From positions 372,001-436,000 of the forward strand of contig NZ_CP064653.1 in assembly GCF_015711015.1 (NCBI RefSeq): 64,000 nt of DNA. The letters run 5' to 3'. Below are positions 35,210 through 44,703 of the stretch, one piece after another. This DNA is from Methylomonas sp. LL1. Lineage in GTDB: Bacteria; Pseudomonadota; Gammaproteobacteria; Methylococcales; Methylomonadaceae. Every line of letters starts with the position of its first letter. Position 1 is the stretch's first letter. Made by a program: the position numbers and the translations under genes. The notes under the pieces were generated by a model. That model was given only the letters and a program-made list of their open reading frames with translations. It was not told the origin of the DNA and made no database searches.

Positions 35210-36850
35210 ATGAAATTAGAAAAATCTTCTCGTTTTACCGCTTGTCCCGGCCCCGTGGTTACCATCGTACTCGACGGCGTGGGTATTTCGCCCCGCGAAG
35301 ACGGCGACGCGATCAAATCCGCGCGTACCCCGACTCTGGATCGGCTGATGGCGACTTATCCGATGACCAAATTGCTCGCTCACGGCACTGCGGTCGGCAT
35401 GCCCAGCGACGAAGACATGGGCAATAGCGAAGTCGGCCACAATGCCTTCGGCGCCGGCCGGGTGTTTGCTCAAGGCGCCAAACTGGTCGCCGAATCCATC
35501 GCCAGCGGCCATTTGTGGCAAGGCCGTGCCTGGCACGAGGTGGTGGCGACCGCCAAACAAGGCGGCACCCTGCATTTCCTGGGTTTGTTCTCCGACGGCA
35601 ACGTGCATTCGCATATCGACCATCTGAAAGCGATGATCGAACAGGCCAAGCAAGAAGGCGTGGCTAAGGTTCGGATACATGTTCTGCTGGATGGCCGCGA
35701 CGTCGGCGAGACTTCGGCATTGGATTACGTCGATCCGTTCGAAGCCTATCTGGCCGGCTTGCGCAGTCCGGAATTCGACGTGGCGATCGCTTCCGGCGGT
35801 GGCCGCATGAGCATCACCATGGACCGCTACGAAGCCGACTGGAGCATGGTGAAACGCGGTTGGGATATTCACGTACTCGGCCAAGGTCGGCAATTCGCCA
35901 GCGCCCACGAAGCGATAACAACGTTCCGCAACGAGGCCAACGTGATCGACCAGGATTTACCCGGCTTCGTCATCGCCAAAGACGGTGCGCCGCTGGGTAC
36001 TATCGTCGACGGTGACGCGGTGGTGTTTTTCAACTTCCGTGGCGACCGGGCCATCGAAATTTCCCGCGCCTTTACCGAAGAGCAATTCAGCCCCTTCGAG
36101 CGCGGTCTGCTGCCGAAAGTGACTTACGCCGGCATGATGCAATACGACGGCGATACCAAATTGCCGCCGCGCTTTCTGGTCGAGCCGCCGACCATCGATC
36201 GGACCCTGGGCGAATACCTGGCCAAAAACGGCATCAGCCAATATGCGATCAGCGAAACCCAAAAGTTTGGCCACGTCACCTATTTCTGGAATGGCAACCG
36301 CTCCGGCAAGTTTGACGAAGCCTTGGAAACTTATGTCGAAATCCCCAGCGACGTCGTGCCGTTCGAACAACGTCCGTGGATGAAATGCGCCGAAATCACC
36401 GATACCCTGATTGTTGCGGTGCGCAGCGGTAAATATCGTTATCTGCGGGTCAACTACGCCAACGGCGACATGGTCGGCCATACCGGCAATTTCGAGGCGG
36501 CGGTTACCGCAATGCAGGGTCTGGATTTGCAATTGGCGCGTTTGATTCCGGTGATTTTGGAAATGAACGGCACGGCGATCATCACCGCCGACCACGGCAA
36601 CGCCGACGAAATGTACGAACTGGATAAAAAAGGTAACGTGATACGCAATGCCGAAGGCCGCACCAAATCCAAGACCTCGCACACATTGAATCCAGTACCG
36701 TTCGTGTTGATTTCCGGCGAGAACCCAGGCTACAAACTGCGCCAGGATTTAACGAAAGCGGGCCTGTCGAACTCGGCGGCCACGATATTGAATCTGCTCG
36801 GCTTCGAAGCGCCTGAAGATTACGATCCTAGTTTGATCGAAGCAGTCTAA
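35210..36850 (+). CDS. gpmI: 2,3-bisphosphoglycerate-independent phosphoglycerate mutase
   Basis: This 546-residue cytoplasmic metalloenzyme interconverts 3- and 2-phosphoglycerate in glycolysis and gluconeogenesis. D22 in VLDGVG and S73 in [15 protein letters not shown] are the metal ligand and catalytic nucleophile. The [18 protein letters not shown] block, [15 protein letters not shown] and [12 protein letters not shown] are typical. It is full length and on its own strand unit, followed by an 11-bp hairpin. Confidence 0.96.
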   Translation: MKLEKSSRFTACPGPVVTIVLDGVGISPREDGDAIKSARTPTLDRLMATYPMTKLLAHGTAVGMPSDEDMGNSEVGHNAFGAGRVFAQGAKLVAESIASGHLWQGRAWHEVVATAKQGGTLHFLGLFSDGNVHSHIDHLKAMIEQAKQEGVAKVRIHVLLDGRDVGETSALDYVDPFEAYLAGLRSPEFDVAIASGGGRMSITMDRYEADWSMVKRGWDIHVLGQGRQFASAHEAITTFRNEANVIDQDLPGFVIAKDGAPLGTIVDGDAVVFFNFRGDRAIEISRAFTEEQFSPFERGLLPKVTYAGMMQYDGDTKLPPRFLVEPPTIDRTLGEYLAKNGISQYAISETQKFGHVTYFWNGNRSGKFDEALETYVEIPSDVVPFEQRPWMKCAEITDTLIVAVRSGKYRYLRVNYANGDMVGHTGNFEAAVTAMQGLDLQLARLIPVILEMNGTAIITADHGNADEMYELDKKGNVIRNAEGRTKSKTSHTLNPVPFVLISGENPGYKLRQDLTKAGLSNSAATILNLLGFEAPEDYDPSLIEAV

Positions 36851-36862
36851 AGGCCACCAAGA

Positions 36863-36899
36863 TGCTCGCTACGGATGTTTGGTGCATTCGTAGCGAGCA
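36863..36899 (+). terminator. Hairpin after gpmI
   Basis: TGCTCGCTACG (36863-36873) and CGTAGCGAGCA (36889-36899) form an 11-bp perfect stem, 12 bases after the gpmI stop. It probably ends or protects the gpmI transcript, although no T-run follows. Confidence 0.55.
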
Positions 36900-37198
36900 G
36901 CACGGAATGGTTAGCGTGGGTTGTGGCGATGGCAGAAACCCCAAAAAATCAGAATGTTGGGGGGATTGCATTCACGTCCCAACCTACGGGCTTTCAGTCG
37001 TGTAGCCTCGATTAGCGTGAGCGTAATCGAGGAGGTTTGTGCTTGTGATGTCCGTATGCTCCATTCGTCCGATTACGCTTCGCTAATCGAACGGCTCTAA
37101 TTAAGCATGAGTTTGTAGAATGTGGTAAACGGAGTGAACCGCATCATTCCCGATTGATGAGGTTCGTACCTCACTGCATCCTACGTGCTACGCAGGCT
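36900..37198. repeat. Dense palindromic repeat region next to the AT-rich acyltransferase
   Basis: Two related palindromes, cctcgatta...taatcgagg (37008-37034) and cgattacgcttcgctaatcg (37070-37089), are followed by gtagaatgtggtaaacgg and cctcactgcatcctac words. Such chains are typical of the dispersed repeats of gammaproteobacterial chromosomes. No gene is visible in this 300-base stretch. Confidence 0.5.
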
Positions 37199-37417
37199 TT
37201 AGTGTTTCTGAGTTGATATGTTTTTTGTTAGACCAAGTAACCTTCTTGTATGACTAATGTAATGTTCTTTAAATTTGAGTGATCTTCGCTCCAAAAGGTG
37301 CCATGAAAGAGTAGCCAACAGAATGGTGAAAATAGTTGAGACTAGTATCATTTGAGTTACAGAGACCCCTGGAATCAATGCTGCAACTGATTGTTGGACT
37401 GGAAAAGCATAAATATA
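37199..37417 (-). pseudogene. C-terminal part of an IS-split acyltransferase
   Basis: The frame reads YIYAFPVQQSVAALIPGVSV and a membrane helix, the C-terminal end of an OafA-type acyltransferase 3 protein. The apparent ATG at 37420 comes from the IS end, not from the gene. It continues the 38388-39280 fragment in frame once the IS and one copy of the 8-bp target duplication are removed, giving a 367-residue protein. Confidence 0.85.
37410..37417. repeat. Target-site duplication, left copy
   Basis: TAAATATA is present here and at 38388-38395, flanking the IS1595-family element. Eight bases is the expected length for this family. Confidence 0.9.
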
Positions 37418-38387
37418 CATGGCTATGAACTTACCACAGGTTACCCGATCTGAATTTTAGTGGGATATTCTGGAGAGCGGTCATGCAAGCAAAGATCACG
37501 AGTTTTTGGGAGTGGCAACAGCACTTTGCCGATGAAAAAAGTTGTCTTCAAGCCATCATCAACCTCAGGTGGCCTGAAGGGTTTTGCTGTCCACGCTGTG
37601 GCCATCAGAAAGGTTGGTTGCTCCAGACACGACATGTCTACGAATGTGCAGTTTGTCATCATCACACATCGGTGACAGCCGGCACCTTGTTTCACAACAC
37701 CAAATTACCGCTCGTGAAATGGTTTTGGAGTCTTTATTGGGTATCGTCGGACAAGGGTAGTATCTCCGCATTGCGGCTGACCAAACTAATTGGTGTTTCC
37801 TGGCTGACGGCGCAACGGCTGTTGAGAAAATTACGCACGGCCATGGGTGATCAGAATAATCTGTACAAACTAAGCGGCATTATCGAATTCGATGATGCCT
37901 TTATCGGCGGCAAACGTGCCGGTAAACGCGGGCGAGGCGCCGCCGGTAAAACCACTATTTTAGTGGCTTGCGAACATAATGATGGTAAGCCCGGCTTTGT
38001 GGCTATGAAGGTGGTTGAGCAGGTGACGCACGAGAGTGTTAGAGCATTCGCCCAACAAACGCTTGCCCCAGGCCAAACCCTGCATACCGATGCGCTGGCT
38101 GCGCTCAATGTGCTGGCCGAGGAACATCACCATATCGCCAAGGTAACCCCTCCTGAAATGGCGAGTGAATGGTTACCTTGGGTTCATGTGGTCATCAGTA
38201 ACCTTAAAAGCTATTTGCTGGGTACTTACCATGGTGTGTCAGGTAACTATGTACAGGAATATCTCGACGAATTTTGCTATCGGTTGAATCGACGATTTTG
38301 GGAAAACCAGATTCCTAACCGATTACTCACGCTATGCGTCACACATGACCCGGTATTTCTTCAACCTGCAACTTGTTCATAGCCATT
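37418..38387 (+). mobile_element. IS1595-family insertion sequence
   Basis: A 970-bp element with 13-base terminal inverted repeats, catggctatgaac at the left (37418-37430) and the reverse of aatggctatgaac at the right (38375-38387), differing only at the outermost base. It is bordered by the 8-bp duplication TAAATATA. It carries one transposase gene and no passenger gene. It has inserted into an OafA-like acyltransferase gene, whose halves rejoin exactly in frame without it. Confidence 0.92.
37483..38382 (+). CDS. IS1595-family transposase
   Basis: The 299-residue transposase has an N-terminal zinc ribbon (C36, C39, C55, C58) and the ISXO2-like catalytic domain with D137, D203, N240 and E263, the DDNK/E variant of this family. 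GGAGAG precedes its ATG. It is intact, without frameshift or stop, and so potentially active. Confidence 0.93.
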   Translation: MQAKITSFWEWQQHFADEKSCLQAIINLRWPEGFCCPRCGHQKGWLLQTRHVYECAVCHHHTSVTAGTLFHNTKLPLVKWFWSLYWVSSDKGSISALRLTKLIGVSWLTAQRLLRKLRTAMGDQNNLYKLSGIIEFDDAFIGGKRAGKRGRGAAGKTTILVACEHNDGKPGFVAMKVVEQVTHESVRAFAQQTLAPGQTLHTDALAALNVLAEEHHHIAKVTPPEMASEWLPWVHVVISNLKSYLLGTYHGVSGNYVQEYLDEFCYRLNRRFWENQIPNRLLTLCVTHDPVFLQPATCS

Positions 38388-39280
38388 TAAATATAAATGC
38401 CATATGAGTAATCCCCTAGCTGATTATATATGCGGATAAACCCCGATGGGACATAAGCTAGATAAAACAAAATATAGGCAATAGAAAATAGGTAGGCTAT
38501 AAAGAATGCATCTATATTGCTCGTTGCAACCGAGAGTACAATTATCAGGAACCAAAACAGCCAGCGCGTGAGAACGATATATTCTCTTAATATGTAAAAA
38601 GTCGAGCCAACAAAGAACATGTAGAACAGTTTATAAAATTGGCTTCCAGAATGGAAATAGAAGTGCCTAGCAAGAATATAAATACCAGCCACCGAAGCAA
38701 ATGAAACGACAATTATCTTGAATCCAATTAACCGAAATTTTGGGATTATTCGTAAAGTAAGCCAGACAAGGGCTAAAATTGCATACATACGCACTTCATG
38801 AGGCATTGTCCAAAGCGACCCGTTAACGGCACTATTATAAGGGTTGTTGTAAAATACCCCAGGCAATTCATAAGCTACCCCGGTGAATAAGGTTGCGCAT
38901 TTTACAAGATAAATGTAAGTTTTTAACGATGACAAATAAATTAGCGTTCGCAATGAAGTGAATAGCGTTCCAAGCACAAAAACGGTTAATAACAGCATCA
39001 TCAGAAGGGCTGGAAATATCCGTAATACTCTAGCCCATATGAATTCAATAATACTTTGACGGTTCAGTAGACTGGATGTAACAAGAAAACCGCTGGCAAT
39101 AAAAAACACATCAACGGCTATTGATCCCATAGTCATGCCAAGGGTTCTTTGGAGTGGTTCGGCATCCCCCGTGCCTGTTGCCAATGCAAAACTGTGAGTC
39201 ACCAGTACTGCCAAGGCCGCAACGATACGGATAAGGTTGAAATTGTTGTCTCGTCCTTGAGAATAATTCGATAGCTTCAT
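38387..39280 (-). pseudogene. N-terminal part of an IS-split acyltransferase (OafA-like)
   Basis: About 297 residues starting MKLSNYSQGRDNNFNLIR at 39280 (AGGT upstream; a longer frame to 39322 is less likely). The acyltransferase 3 features are present: H29 in VLVTHSF, VDVFFIASGFLVTSSL, ending GDYSYGIYI, then a stop made by the IS junction. Ten or so membrane helices are split between this and the C-terminal fragment. Relatives O-acetylate LPS or capsule sugars. The gene is AT-richer than its neighbours, consistent with transfer. Confidence 0.87.
38388..38395. repeat. Target-site duplication, right copy
   Basis: TAAATATA repeats the left copy at 37410-37417. On the minus strand it reads TATATTTA, and the TAA created at 38389-38387 truncates the acyltransferase. 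Confidence 0.9.
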
Positions 39281-39542
39281 TAATATGTACCTAATTGGAA
39301 TTAGCCATCCCAAATGACGCAAAATATTGCGTCAAATCGATCTTTCTGTTTTGGGAGTTAGCTTGTTAAGCGATTAGCAAGAAATCAGCAGGTGTTTCAC
39401 AAAAGCCAAGCCTTGTAACAGTTAGCTTAAGCAGAAAGCAATACATGCGAACTTTCTGCTAGGCACTTATTGTAAGTTATGTAGGGCACGCGGTGCGTAC
39501 CAGGCTACAGCCCTACATTCAGTTTAAGCCGGTCAACATGAA
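39281..39542. repeat. Intergenic region with palindromic repeat after rnfH
   Basis: gtagggc (39481-39487) and gccctac (39510-39516) enclose gcggtgcgtacc, a repeat type widespread in proteobacteria. It lies downstream of the rnfH stop at 39543 and may serve as its terminator. The rest of the 260-base gap shows no gene. Confidence 0.45.
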
Positions 39543-39824
39543 TCATTTCTGCAACCGCCCCCGCCTAGCATCCATCGGATTCTGCTGCAGCGGACGGTAA
39601 ATTTCGATTCGATCACCATCGGTCAGCGGTTTATCTAACTTACAAATTAACCCAAAAACACCAACTTTCCGCTGACTCAAATCAATCTCCGGAAACTGCT
39701 GCAAAATATCGGAGGCAGCTATCGCCTGCTCGGCGGTGCTGCCGGCGGGAAGGGTAACGGCGATGATAGTCTGACGCTCCGGCGTAGCGTAAGCCACTTC
39801 GACAGCTATCAACTCATCCGCCAT
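39543..39824 (-). CDS. rnfH: RnfH family ubiquitin-like protein
   Basis: The 93-residue protein has a beta-grasp fold characteristic of RnfH (VEVAYATPERQTIIAVTLPAGSTAEQAI, RKVGVFGLICKLDKPLTDGDRIEIYRPL). Its function is uncertain; it was named for linkage to Rnf electron-transport genes, which are not here. The start at 39824 overlaps ratA by 11 bases. Same arrangement as in E. coli. Confidence 0.93.
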   Translation of the reverse strand: MADELIAVEVAYATPERQTIIAVTLPAGSTAEQAIAASDILQQFPEIDLSQRKVGVFGLICKLDKPLTDGDRIEIYRPLQQNPMDARRGRLQK

Positions 39825-40251
39825 AGATAGCTTTGGCGCGTTGAGTGAACGAACTGACCATGGTGTTACAGATTTGGTTGAACACCGGGCCGAAGGCCAA
39901 GTTGGCCAGCACGCCGGAGATTTCGAACTCCAGGTCCAGCGAAATCTTGCTGGCGTCTTCACGCAAGGGCATGAAGCTCCAAAAGCCTTCCAGGGATTTG
40001 AACGGCCCGTCCAGCAAGCTGATTTGAATTTTTCCGCCGCGATCGATGCGGTTGCGGGTGGTAAACGATTTATGAAAGCCGGCCTTGGCTATATCGATTT
40101 GGCCCTCGACGATGTCGTCTTCCCGCTTTAAAATCCGGCTGCCGCTGCACCAGGGCAGAAATTGCGGGTAGGATTCGATGTCGTCGACCAGGTCGAACAT
40201 TTGCTTCGCGGAAAATTTTACCAGCGCGCTCTTTTGTACCACCGAGATCAT
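39814..40251 (-). CDS. ratA: RatA / COQ10-like START-domain protein
   Basis: The 145-residue protein is a single START-like domain (MFDLVDDIESYPQFLPWCSGSRIL, FKSLEGFWSFMPL). RatA of E. coli blocks 70S assembly when overproduced and may normally bind ubiquinone or a related lipid, as mitochondrial COQ10 does. The start at 40251 follows the transporter stop with one shared base (TAATG). Its antitoxin-like partner role of rnfH is not established. Confidence 0.92.
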   Translation of the reverse strand: MISVVQKSALVKFSAKQMFDLVDDIESYPQFLPWCSGSRILKREDDIVEGQIDIAKAGFHKSFTTRNRIDRGGKIQISLLDGPFKSLEGFWSFMPLREDASKISLDLEFEISGVLANLAFGPVFNQICNTMVSSFTQRAKAIYGG

Positions 40252-41609
40252 TAAAGCACTCCCAGTACATGTAAAAACACCAGGAATACCGCCGCTGGCG
40301 CCACATACTTGATCAAAAATTGCCATGCTTTAAAACCTTCGGCCGGGATCTCCAGTTCTTGTTCCGCGTGCGACTGTTTCATCATCCAGCCGGCGAATAT
40401 CGCAATCGCCACTCCACCCAGCGGTAACATCAGATTGGCGGTCAGATAGTCGAGCAATTGGAACAGGTTTTTGTCGAACAGCTTGACCTCGGACCAGATG
40501 TTGAACGAAAACACCACGCCGACACCCAGTAACCAGCAGGCCGAGCCGGACCAGATGCTGGCCTGGCGGCGGTCGAGGTTCTTGTTTTCGACCAGCCAGG
40601 CCACGGCCGGCTCGATCAAGGAAATGGACGAAGACAGTGCGGCAAAAATCAGCAGCACAAAAAACAGCAGGCCAAATAGCCAGCCGCCGCCCATGTGGCC
40701 GAAAGCCAGTGGCAGGGTTTGGAAAATCAGGCCGGGTCCGGAGCTGGCTTCCAGGTTGTTGGCGAATACTAACGGAAAGATTGCGATGCCGGCCAGCAAG
40801 GCCACGACGGTATCGGCGCCGGCGATGAAGAAGGTGGTTTTGGCGATCGAAACATGGTTGGGTAGATACGATCCGTAGACCATGATGGCGCCCATGCCCA
40901 GGCTCAGGGTAAAGAAGGCGTGACCCATCGCGGTCAGTACCGCGTCAGCGTCTATTTTGCTGAAATCGGGATTGAATAAAAAGGCCATGCCTTGTTCATA
41001 TGCGCCGGACGACATGGCATAAGCCACCAATAAAATCAGGATCACAAACAAGGCAGGCATCAGGAAATGCACGGCTTTTTCCAAGCCATTTTGTACGCCG
41101 CGCATCACGTAATGCATGGTGAGTACCATAAATACAGTGTGCCAGAAAATCTGTTGAATCGGGCTTTCCATCAGATTTTCGAACAAGCGTTTGATTTCCT
41201 CGGCATTGCTGTTCATGAAAACGCCGAAAAAAGCTTTGACCAGATAGGCCAAGGCCCAGCCGGCTATGACGCTGTAATAGGCCAAAATCAGAAAGCCGGC
41301 GAGCATGCCGCACCAACCCAGGTAATGCCAGCGTGGATCGGCGCCGGCTTCGGCGGCCAGAGATTTCATGGTGTTGATCGGGCTTTGCCGTCCGCGCCGG
41401 CCCAGCATGATTTCGGCAATCATGATGGGGATGCCCAAAGCGGCCACGCAGAGCAGATACACCATCACAAAGGCGCCACCACCGTTTTCGCCGGTGATGT
41501 AGGGGAATTTCCAGATATTACCCAGGCCGACCGCGGAACCGGTGGCGGCCAGAATGAATGCGAAACGCGACGACCACTGGCCGTGGATGGATTGGGTTTT
41601 GTCGGTCAT
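40251..41609 (-). CDS. Neurotransmitter:sodium symporter family transporter
   Basis: The 452-residue inner-membrane protein has about 11-12 helices and the NSS signature (GSAVGLGNIWKFPYITGENGGGAFVM, about 22-47) with the Na+-binding unwound helix 1. Bacterial NSS proteins import amino acids with Na+. The substrate cannot be read here. It is coupled to ratA by the overlapping TAATG. smpB is divergent, about 95 bases away. Confidence 0.9.
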   Translation of the reverse strand: MTDKTQSIHGQWSSRFAFILAATGSAVGLGNIWKFPYITGENGGGAFVMVYLLCVAALGIPIMIAEIMLGRRGRQSPINTMKSLAAEAGADPRWHYLGWCGMLAGFLILAYYSVIAGWALAYLVKAFFGVFMNSNAEEIKRLFENLMESPIQQIFWHTVFMVLTMHYVMRGVQNGLEKAVHFLMPALFVILILLVAYAMSSGAYEQGMAFLFNPDFSKIDADAVLTAMGHAFFTLSLGMGAIMVYGSYLPNHVSIAKTTFFIAGADTVVALLAGIAIFPLVFANNLEASSGPGLIFQTLPLAFGHMGGGWLFGLLFFVLLIFAALSSSISLIEPAVAWLVENKNLDRRQASIWSGSACWLLGVGVVFSFNIWSEVKLFDKNLFQLLDYLTANLMLPLGGVAIAIFAGWMMKQSHAEQELEIPAEGFKAWQFLIKYVAPAAVFLVFLHVLGVL

Positions 41610-41706
41610 GATGCAGGGCTCTGTTATTAAGTCGTTATTTTGTGGGCGGGTCGGGTAAAATAACAAAATTATTGTTTTCAGTCAGTCTAAAAATCGACCC
41701 AACGCC

Positions 41707-42192
41707 ATGGCAGCCAAAAAAACCAAAAAAGACAGCAAGCAAACCGATAATACGATCGCCGTCAATCGTCAGGCTAGTCACGAATATTATATCGAGGAAC
41801 AATTCGAAGCCGGTCTGGTTTTAGAAGGCTGGGAAGTCAAAAGTCTGCGCGACGGCCGGATACAGCTGAAGGAAAGTTACGTGGAAATTCGCAGAGGCGA
41901 AGCTTGGCTGTGCGGCGCGCATGTCTCGGCGCTGTTGTCGGCCTCGACCCATGTCAATCCCGAGGCGGTCCGCAAGAAAAAACTGTTGCTGCACAGACGC
42001 GAATTGAGCCGCTTGATAGGTTCGGTGGAGCGCAAGGGTTTTACATTGATTCCATTGTCGATGTACTGGGTCAGGGGCCGGGCCAAACTGAAAATCGGCT
42101 TGGCCAAGGGTAAAAAACTGCACGATAAACGCGCCGCCAGCAAGGATAAAGATTGGCAGCGGGAAAAAGCACGGGTGATGAAGCATGGGTGA
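41707..42192 (+). CDS. smpB: SsrA-binding protein SmpB
   Basis: The 161-residue protein carries the SmpB OB-fold (ASHEYYIEEQFEAGLVLEGWEVKSLRDGRIQLKESYVEI) and a basic C-terminal tail (KGKKLHDKRAASKDKDWQREKARVMKHG) that acts in the ribosomal mRNA channel. It carries tmRNA to stalled ribosomes for rescue. Its end overlaps the start of the next gene by eight bases. Confidence 0.97.
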   Translation: MAAKKTKKDSKQTDNTIAVNRQASHEYYIEEQFEAGLVLEGWEVKSLRDGRIQLKESYVEIRRGEAWLCGAHVSALLSASTHVNPEAVRKKKLLLHRRELSRLIGSVERKGFTLIPLSMYWVRGRAKLKIGLAKGKKLHDKRAASKDKDWQREKARVMKHG

Positions 42193-42763
42193 GGCGGTAG
42201 AAAATCGACCCGGCTTGCTGAAGGTCGATCGCAGCCTGTTGTTGGTCGTCGATATGCAAACCCGCTTGTTGTCGGTCATGCCGACGGTATCGGCCAACAG
42301 CATGCTGAATACCGCGGTCAAATTACTGACGGCGGCCGCTTTGCTGAATGTGCCGGTGTTGGTGACCGAGCAATATCCGAAAGGGCTGGGGCCTACCAGC
42401 GATATGATAGGCGGGGTGTTGCCCGAAGATGCCCAGAGTTTCGAGAAAACCGCATTCTCCTGCTGCGGTAGCGATAACTTCAGACAGGCTTTAGCCGCAA
42501 GCGGTCGCCGGCAAGTGGTTGTGGTCGGCCAGGAAACCCATGTCTGCGTGTTGCAAACCGCTTTCGAGTTGTTGCAACAAGGCTATCAGGTGTTTGTGGT
42601 GGAGGATGCGGTTTGTTCTCGTCTGGATCAGCACAAAGCCAACGCGCTGCAACGCATGCAACAATTTGGCGTTAGCATTGTTTGTCATGAATCGGTGTTG
42701 TTCGAATGGCTGCGCGATGCCAAACATACCGATTTCAAAGCCATTTCCGCGCTGGTGCGCTAG
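42185..42763 (+). CDS. Isochorismatase-family cysteine hydrolase
   Basis: The 192-residue protein has the catalytic triad D23 (VVDMQTRL), K88 (FEKTAFSCC) and C121 (ETHVCVLQTA). It resembles YcaC-like hydrolases; the natural substrate is unknown. It overlaps smpB by eight bases, so both are probably co-transcribed, and apbE follows. Confidence 0.87.
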   Translation: MGEAVENRPGLLKVDRSLLLVVDMQTRLLSVMPTVSANSMLNTAVKLLTAAALLNVPVLVTEQYPKGLGPTSDMIGGVLPEDAQSFEKTAFSCCGSDNFRQALAASGRRQVVVVGQETHVCVLQTAFELLQQGYQVFVVEDAVCSRLDQHKANALQRMQQFGVSIVCHESVLFEWLRDAKHTDFKAISALVR

Positions 42764-42777
42764 ATACCATTACCGCA

Positions 42778-43800
42778 ATGAAAAAGTTCATCAAATTATC
42801 CGCTTGGCTGGCCGTTTCAGCCGTATTGTCCGCTTGTAGCGAACCCGCGCCGGATGTCGTTAAATTCGAAGGTTTTGCCCAGGGCACGACCTATCACATT
42901 AGTTACTGGTCGCAAACGCCGGTCGATGGCAAATCGGTCGAGTCGGAGGTGACTAAGGCCTTTGCCGACATCGATAAGGTGCTGTCCAATTACCGTCCCG
43001 ATTCGGTGATTGAGGCGTTCAATACCAATCCGACCGACGACAGCCAGTTGGTGGGCGATGAAATCGTCGGCTTGGTCAAGTTGGCCGGTAAAGTCAGTCA
43101 TGCCAGCCAAGGTTGCTATGATTTGACGATTAAACCCTTGTTCGATTTATGGGGTTTTAGGGGCGAGGCGTTGACCATTCCCGATGAGACCGCCTTGCAA
43201 CAAGCCTTGGCCGAGATTGGGATGGATAAAGTGCGGATAGTCGACGACAGTCACTTGCAAAAACCGGCCAAGGTCAGGGTTGATGTGTCATCGGTGGCGC
43301 AGGGCTATAGCGTGGAAAAAATCAGCCGAGTATTGGAGCAACGCGGGATTCATGATTATCTGGTCGAAATCGGCGGCGAGCTGAAAACCCACGGCCATAA
43401 GCCCGATGGACAGGCTTGGCGGATTGCGGTGGAGAAGCCCTTACCTGGCGAACAACGTATGATGAAAATCCTGACCATGCCCAGGGATCAGCCGCTGGCG
43501 GTGATGACGTCGGGAACTTATCGGCATTACTTCGATGTCAATGGTCAGCGCTACAGCCATATTCTGGATGCCAGAAACGGTAAACCGGTCACGCATGATC
43601 TGGTGGCGGTGACGGTGCTGCACGATAATCCAACGGTTGCCGATGCCTGGTCGACCGCCTTGTTGTGTCTTGGGCAGCCGGAAGGCATGCGGTTGGCCGA
43701 CGCCGAAAATATCCAGGCGCTGTTCATTCAGCAACAAGGCGATAATTTGTTGGAGAGCAAGTCGCGGGCGTTGATGGCCAGCCATTTGCCGATTGAATGA
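42778..43800 (+). CDS. apbE: FAD:protein FMN transferase
   Basis: The 340-residue lipoprotein (signal ending VLSAC, C20) attaches FMN to a Thr in target proteins such as Nqr or Rnf subunits in the periplasm. Typical blocks are QGTTYHISYWS, LSNYRPDSVIEAFN, DVSSVAQGYSVEKISRVL and YSHILDARNGKPVTHDLVAVTV. Its flavoprotein targets are not encoded in this window. It starts 14 bases after the isochorismatase-family stop. Confidence 0.95.
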   Translation: MKKFIKLSAWLAVSAVLSACSEPAPDVVKFEGFAQGTTYHISYWSQTPVDGKSVESEVTKAFADIDKVLSNYRPDSVIEAFNTNPTDDSQLVGDEIVGLVKLAGKVSHASQGCYDLTIKPLFDLWGFRGEALTIPDETALQQALAEIGMDKVRIVDDSHLQKPAKVRVDVSSVAQGYSVEKISRVLEQRGIHDYLVEIGGELKTHGHKPDGQAWRIAVEKPLPGEQRMMKILTMPRDQPLAVMTSGTYRHYFDVNGQRYSHILDARNGKPVTHDLVAVTVLHDNPTVADAWSTALLCLGQPEGMRLADAENIQALFIQQQGDNLLESKSRALMASHLPIE

Positions 43801-43852
43801 TGCTGTCCAATACGAGCCTGACACGAAAGCATTAGAACCAGGGGGAGGGGAG

Positions 43853-44560
43853 ATGTTTGATTTAGTTACAAGTTTGCAGTTTTCCGTGCATGGCGGAGCC
43901 GATTCCGGCGGTGGCGTGGCGGGAGCGGTTGATGGTTTTTTGGGGTTTGTCGAAAGTCTGTTGACATTGTCGCCCGCCGAAATGTTTGCCGGCATCATGC
44001 CCGGCCTGGCGGCGATGGAGAATCTGCATCCGCTATTCGTGCATTTTCCGATTGCCTTGTTGTCGCTGTTTTTTCTGCTGGACCTCGTCGGCAGTGTTAG
44101 CAATAAACCAGCCTGGCGCGGCGCGGCCGGCTGGTTTTTATATGGCGGAACCCTATTTGCCGCAATTACCGTGGCGGCCGGTTTGATTGCCGCCGGCTCT
44201 GTCCCGCACGGCGGCGACGTGCATGAGATTATGGAGCATCACCAACATTTGGGCATTTCGGTGCTACTGCTGGCGAGTACGCTGGCTGGCTGGCGCCTTT
44301 TAGCCAAGCAGCCTATCGTTGGGCCGGCCAATACCTTATATCAACTGCTTGCTTGCATTTTGTGCGGTCTGGTGTTTTTTACCGCCGATTTGGGCGGCTT
44401 GATGGTTTACAAGTACGGCGTGGCCGTTGAGCCCGTGGCTCGAATCAATCGGGAAGCGGCCGAGCTGCATCAACACGGTGGCGAGAGCGATGAGCACGAT
44501 CATGCCGGCGCGGACTCCGATGCGGACCCCCTGGAACAGCATCATAATCACGCGCATTAA
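43853..44560 (+). CDS. DUF2231 membrane protein with His-rich tail
   Basis: I chose ATG at 43853, directly after GGGGAGGGGAG, giving 235 residues. The DUF2231 core (about 55-200) has four membrane helices starting NLHPLFVHFPIALLSLFFLLDLV. A charged C-terminal tail with about eight His (HQHGGESDEHDHAGADS...EQHHNHAH) could bind metal. Function of the family is unknown; members are often linked to cytochromes or haem-copper systems. Confidence 0.8.
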   Translation: MFDLVTSLQFSVHGGADSGGGVAGAVDGFLGFVESLLTLSPAEMFAGIMPGLAAMENLHPLFVHFPIALLSLFFLLDLVGSVSNKPAWRGAAGWFLYGGTLFAAITVAAGLIAAGSVPHGGDVHEIMEHHQHLGISVLLLASTLAGWRLLAKQPIVGPANTLYQLLACILCGLVFFTADLGGLMVYKYGVAVEPVARINREAAELHQHGGESDEHDHAGADSDADPLEQHHNHAH

Positions 44561-44640
44561 GCAAACTCCAAGCCGGTAACCGGATGACGGGTTTATAGCC
44601 CTGGGGCTAGGCAGTGGTTTGCCGTCTGGTTTTTTTGCTG

Positions 44641-44669
44641 TTGGGCCACATGAAAACCCTGGCTATTGT
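44641..44669 (+). promoter_or_regulatory. Candidate promoter of the trpF operon
   Basis: TTGGGC (44641-44646), a 17-base spacer and TATTGT (44664-44669) precede trpF by about 35 bases. The match is moderate. No trp leader peptide or attenuator is visible in the short leader. Confidence 0.45.
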
Positions 44670-44703
44670 GGTATTCTAGCCCACCTTTTTTCCGAGACAT
44701 TTT

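Noticed and set aside
39543..40251. ratA-rnfH as a toxin-antitoxin pair
   Set aside because: They are conserved chromosomal genes beside smpB, and RnfH is not shown to neutralise RatA; I treat them as housekeeping genes.
44561..44703. trp attenuator or leader peptide before trpF
   Set aside because: No Trp-rich short frame or paired terminator/antiterminator hairpins are visible.
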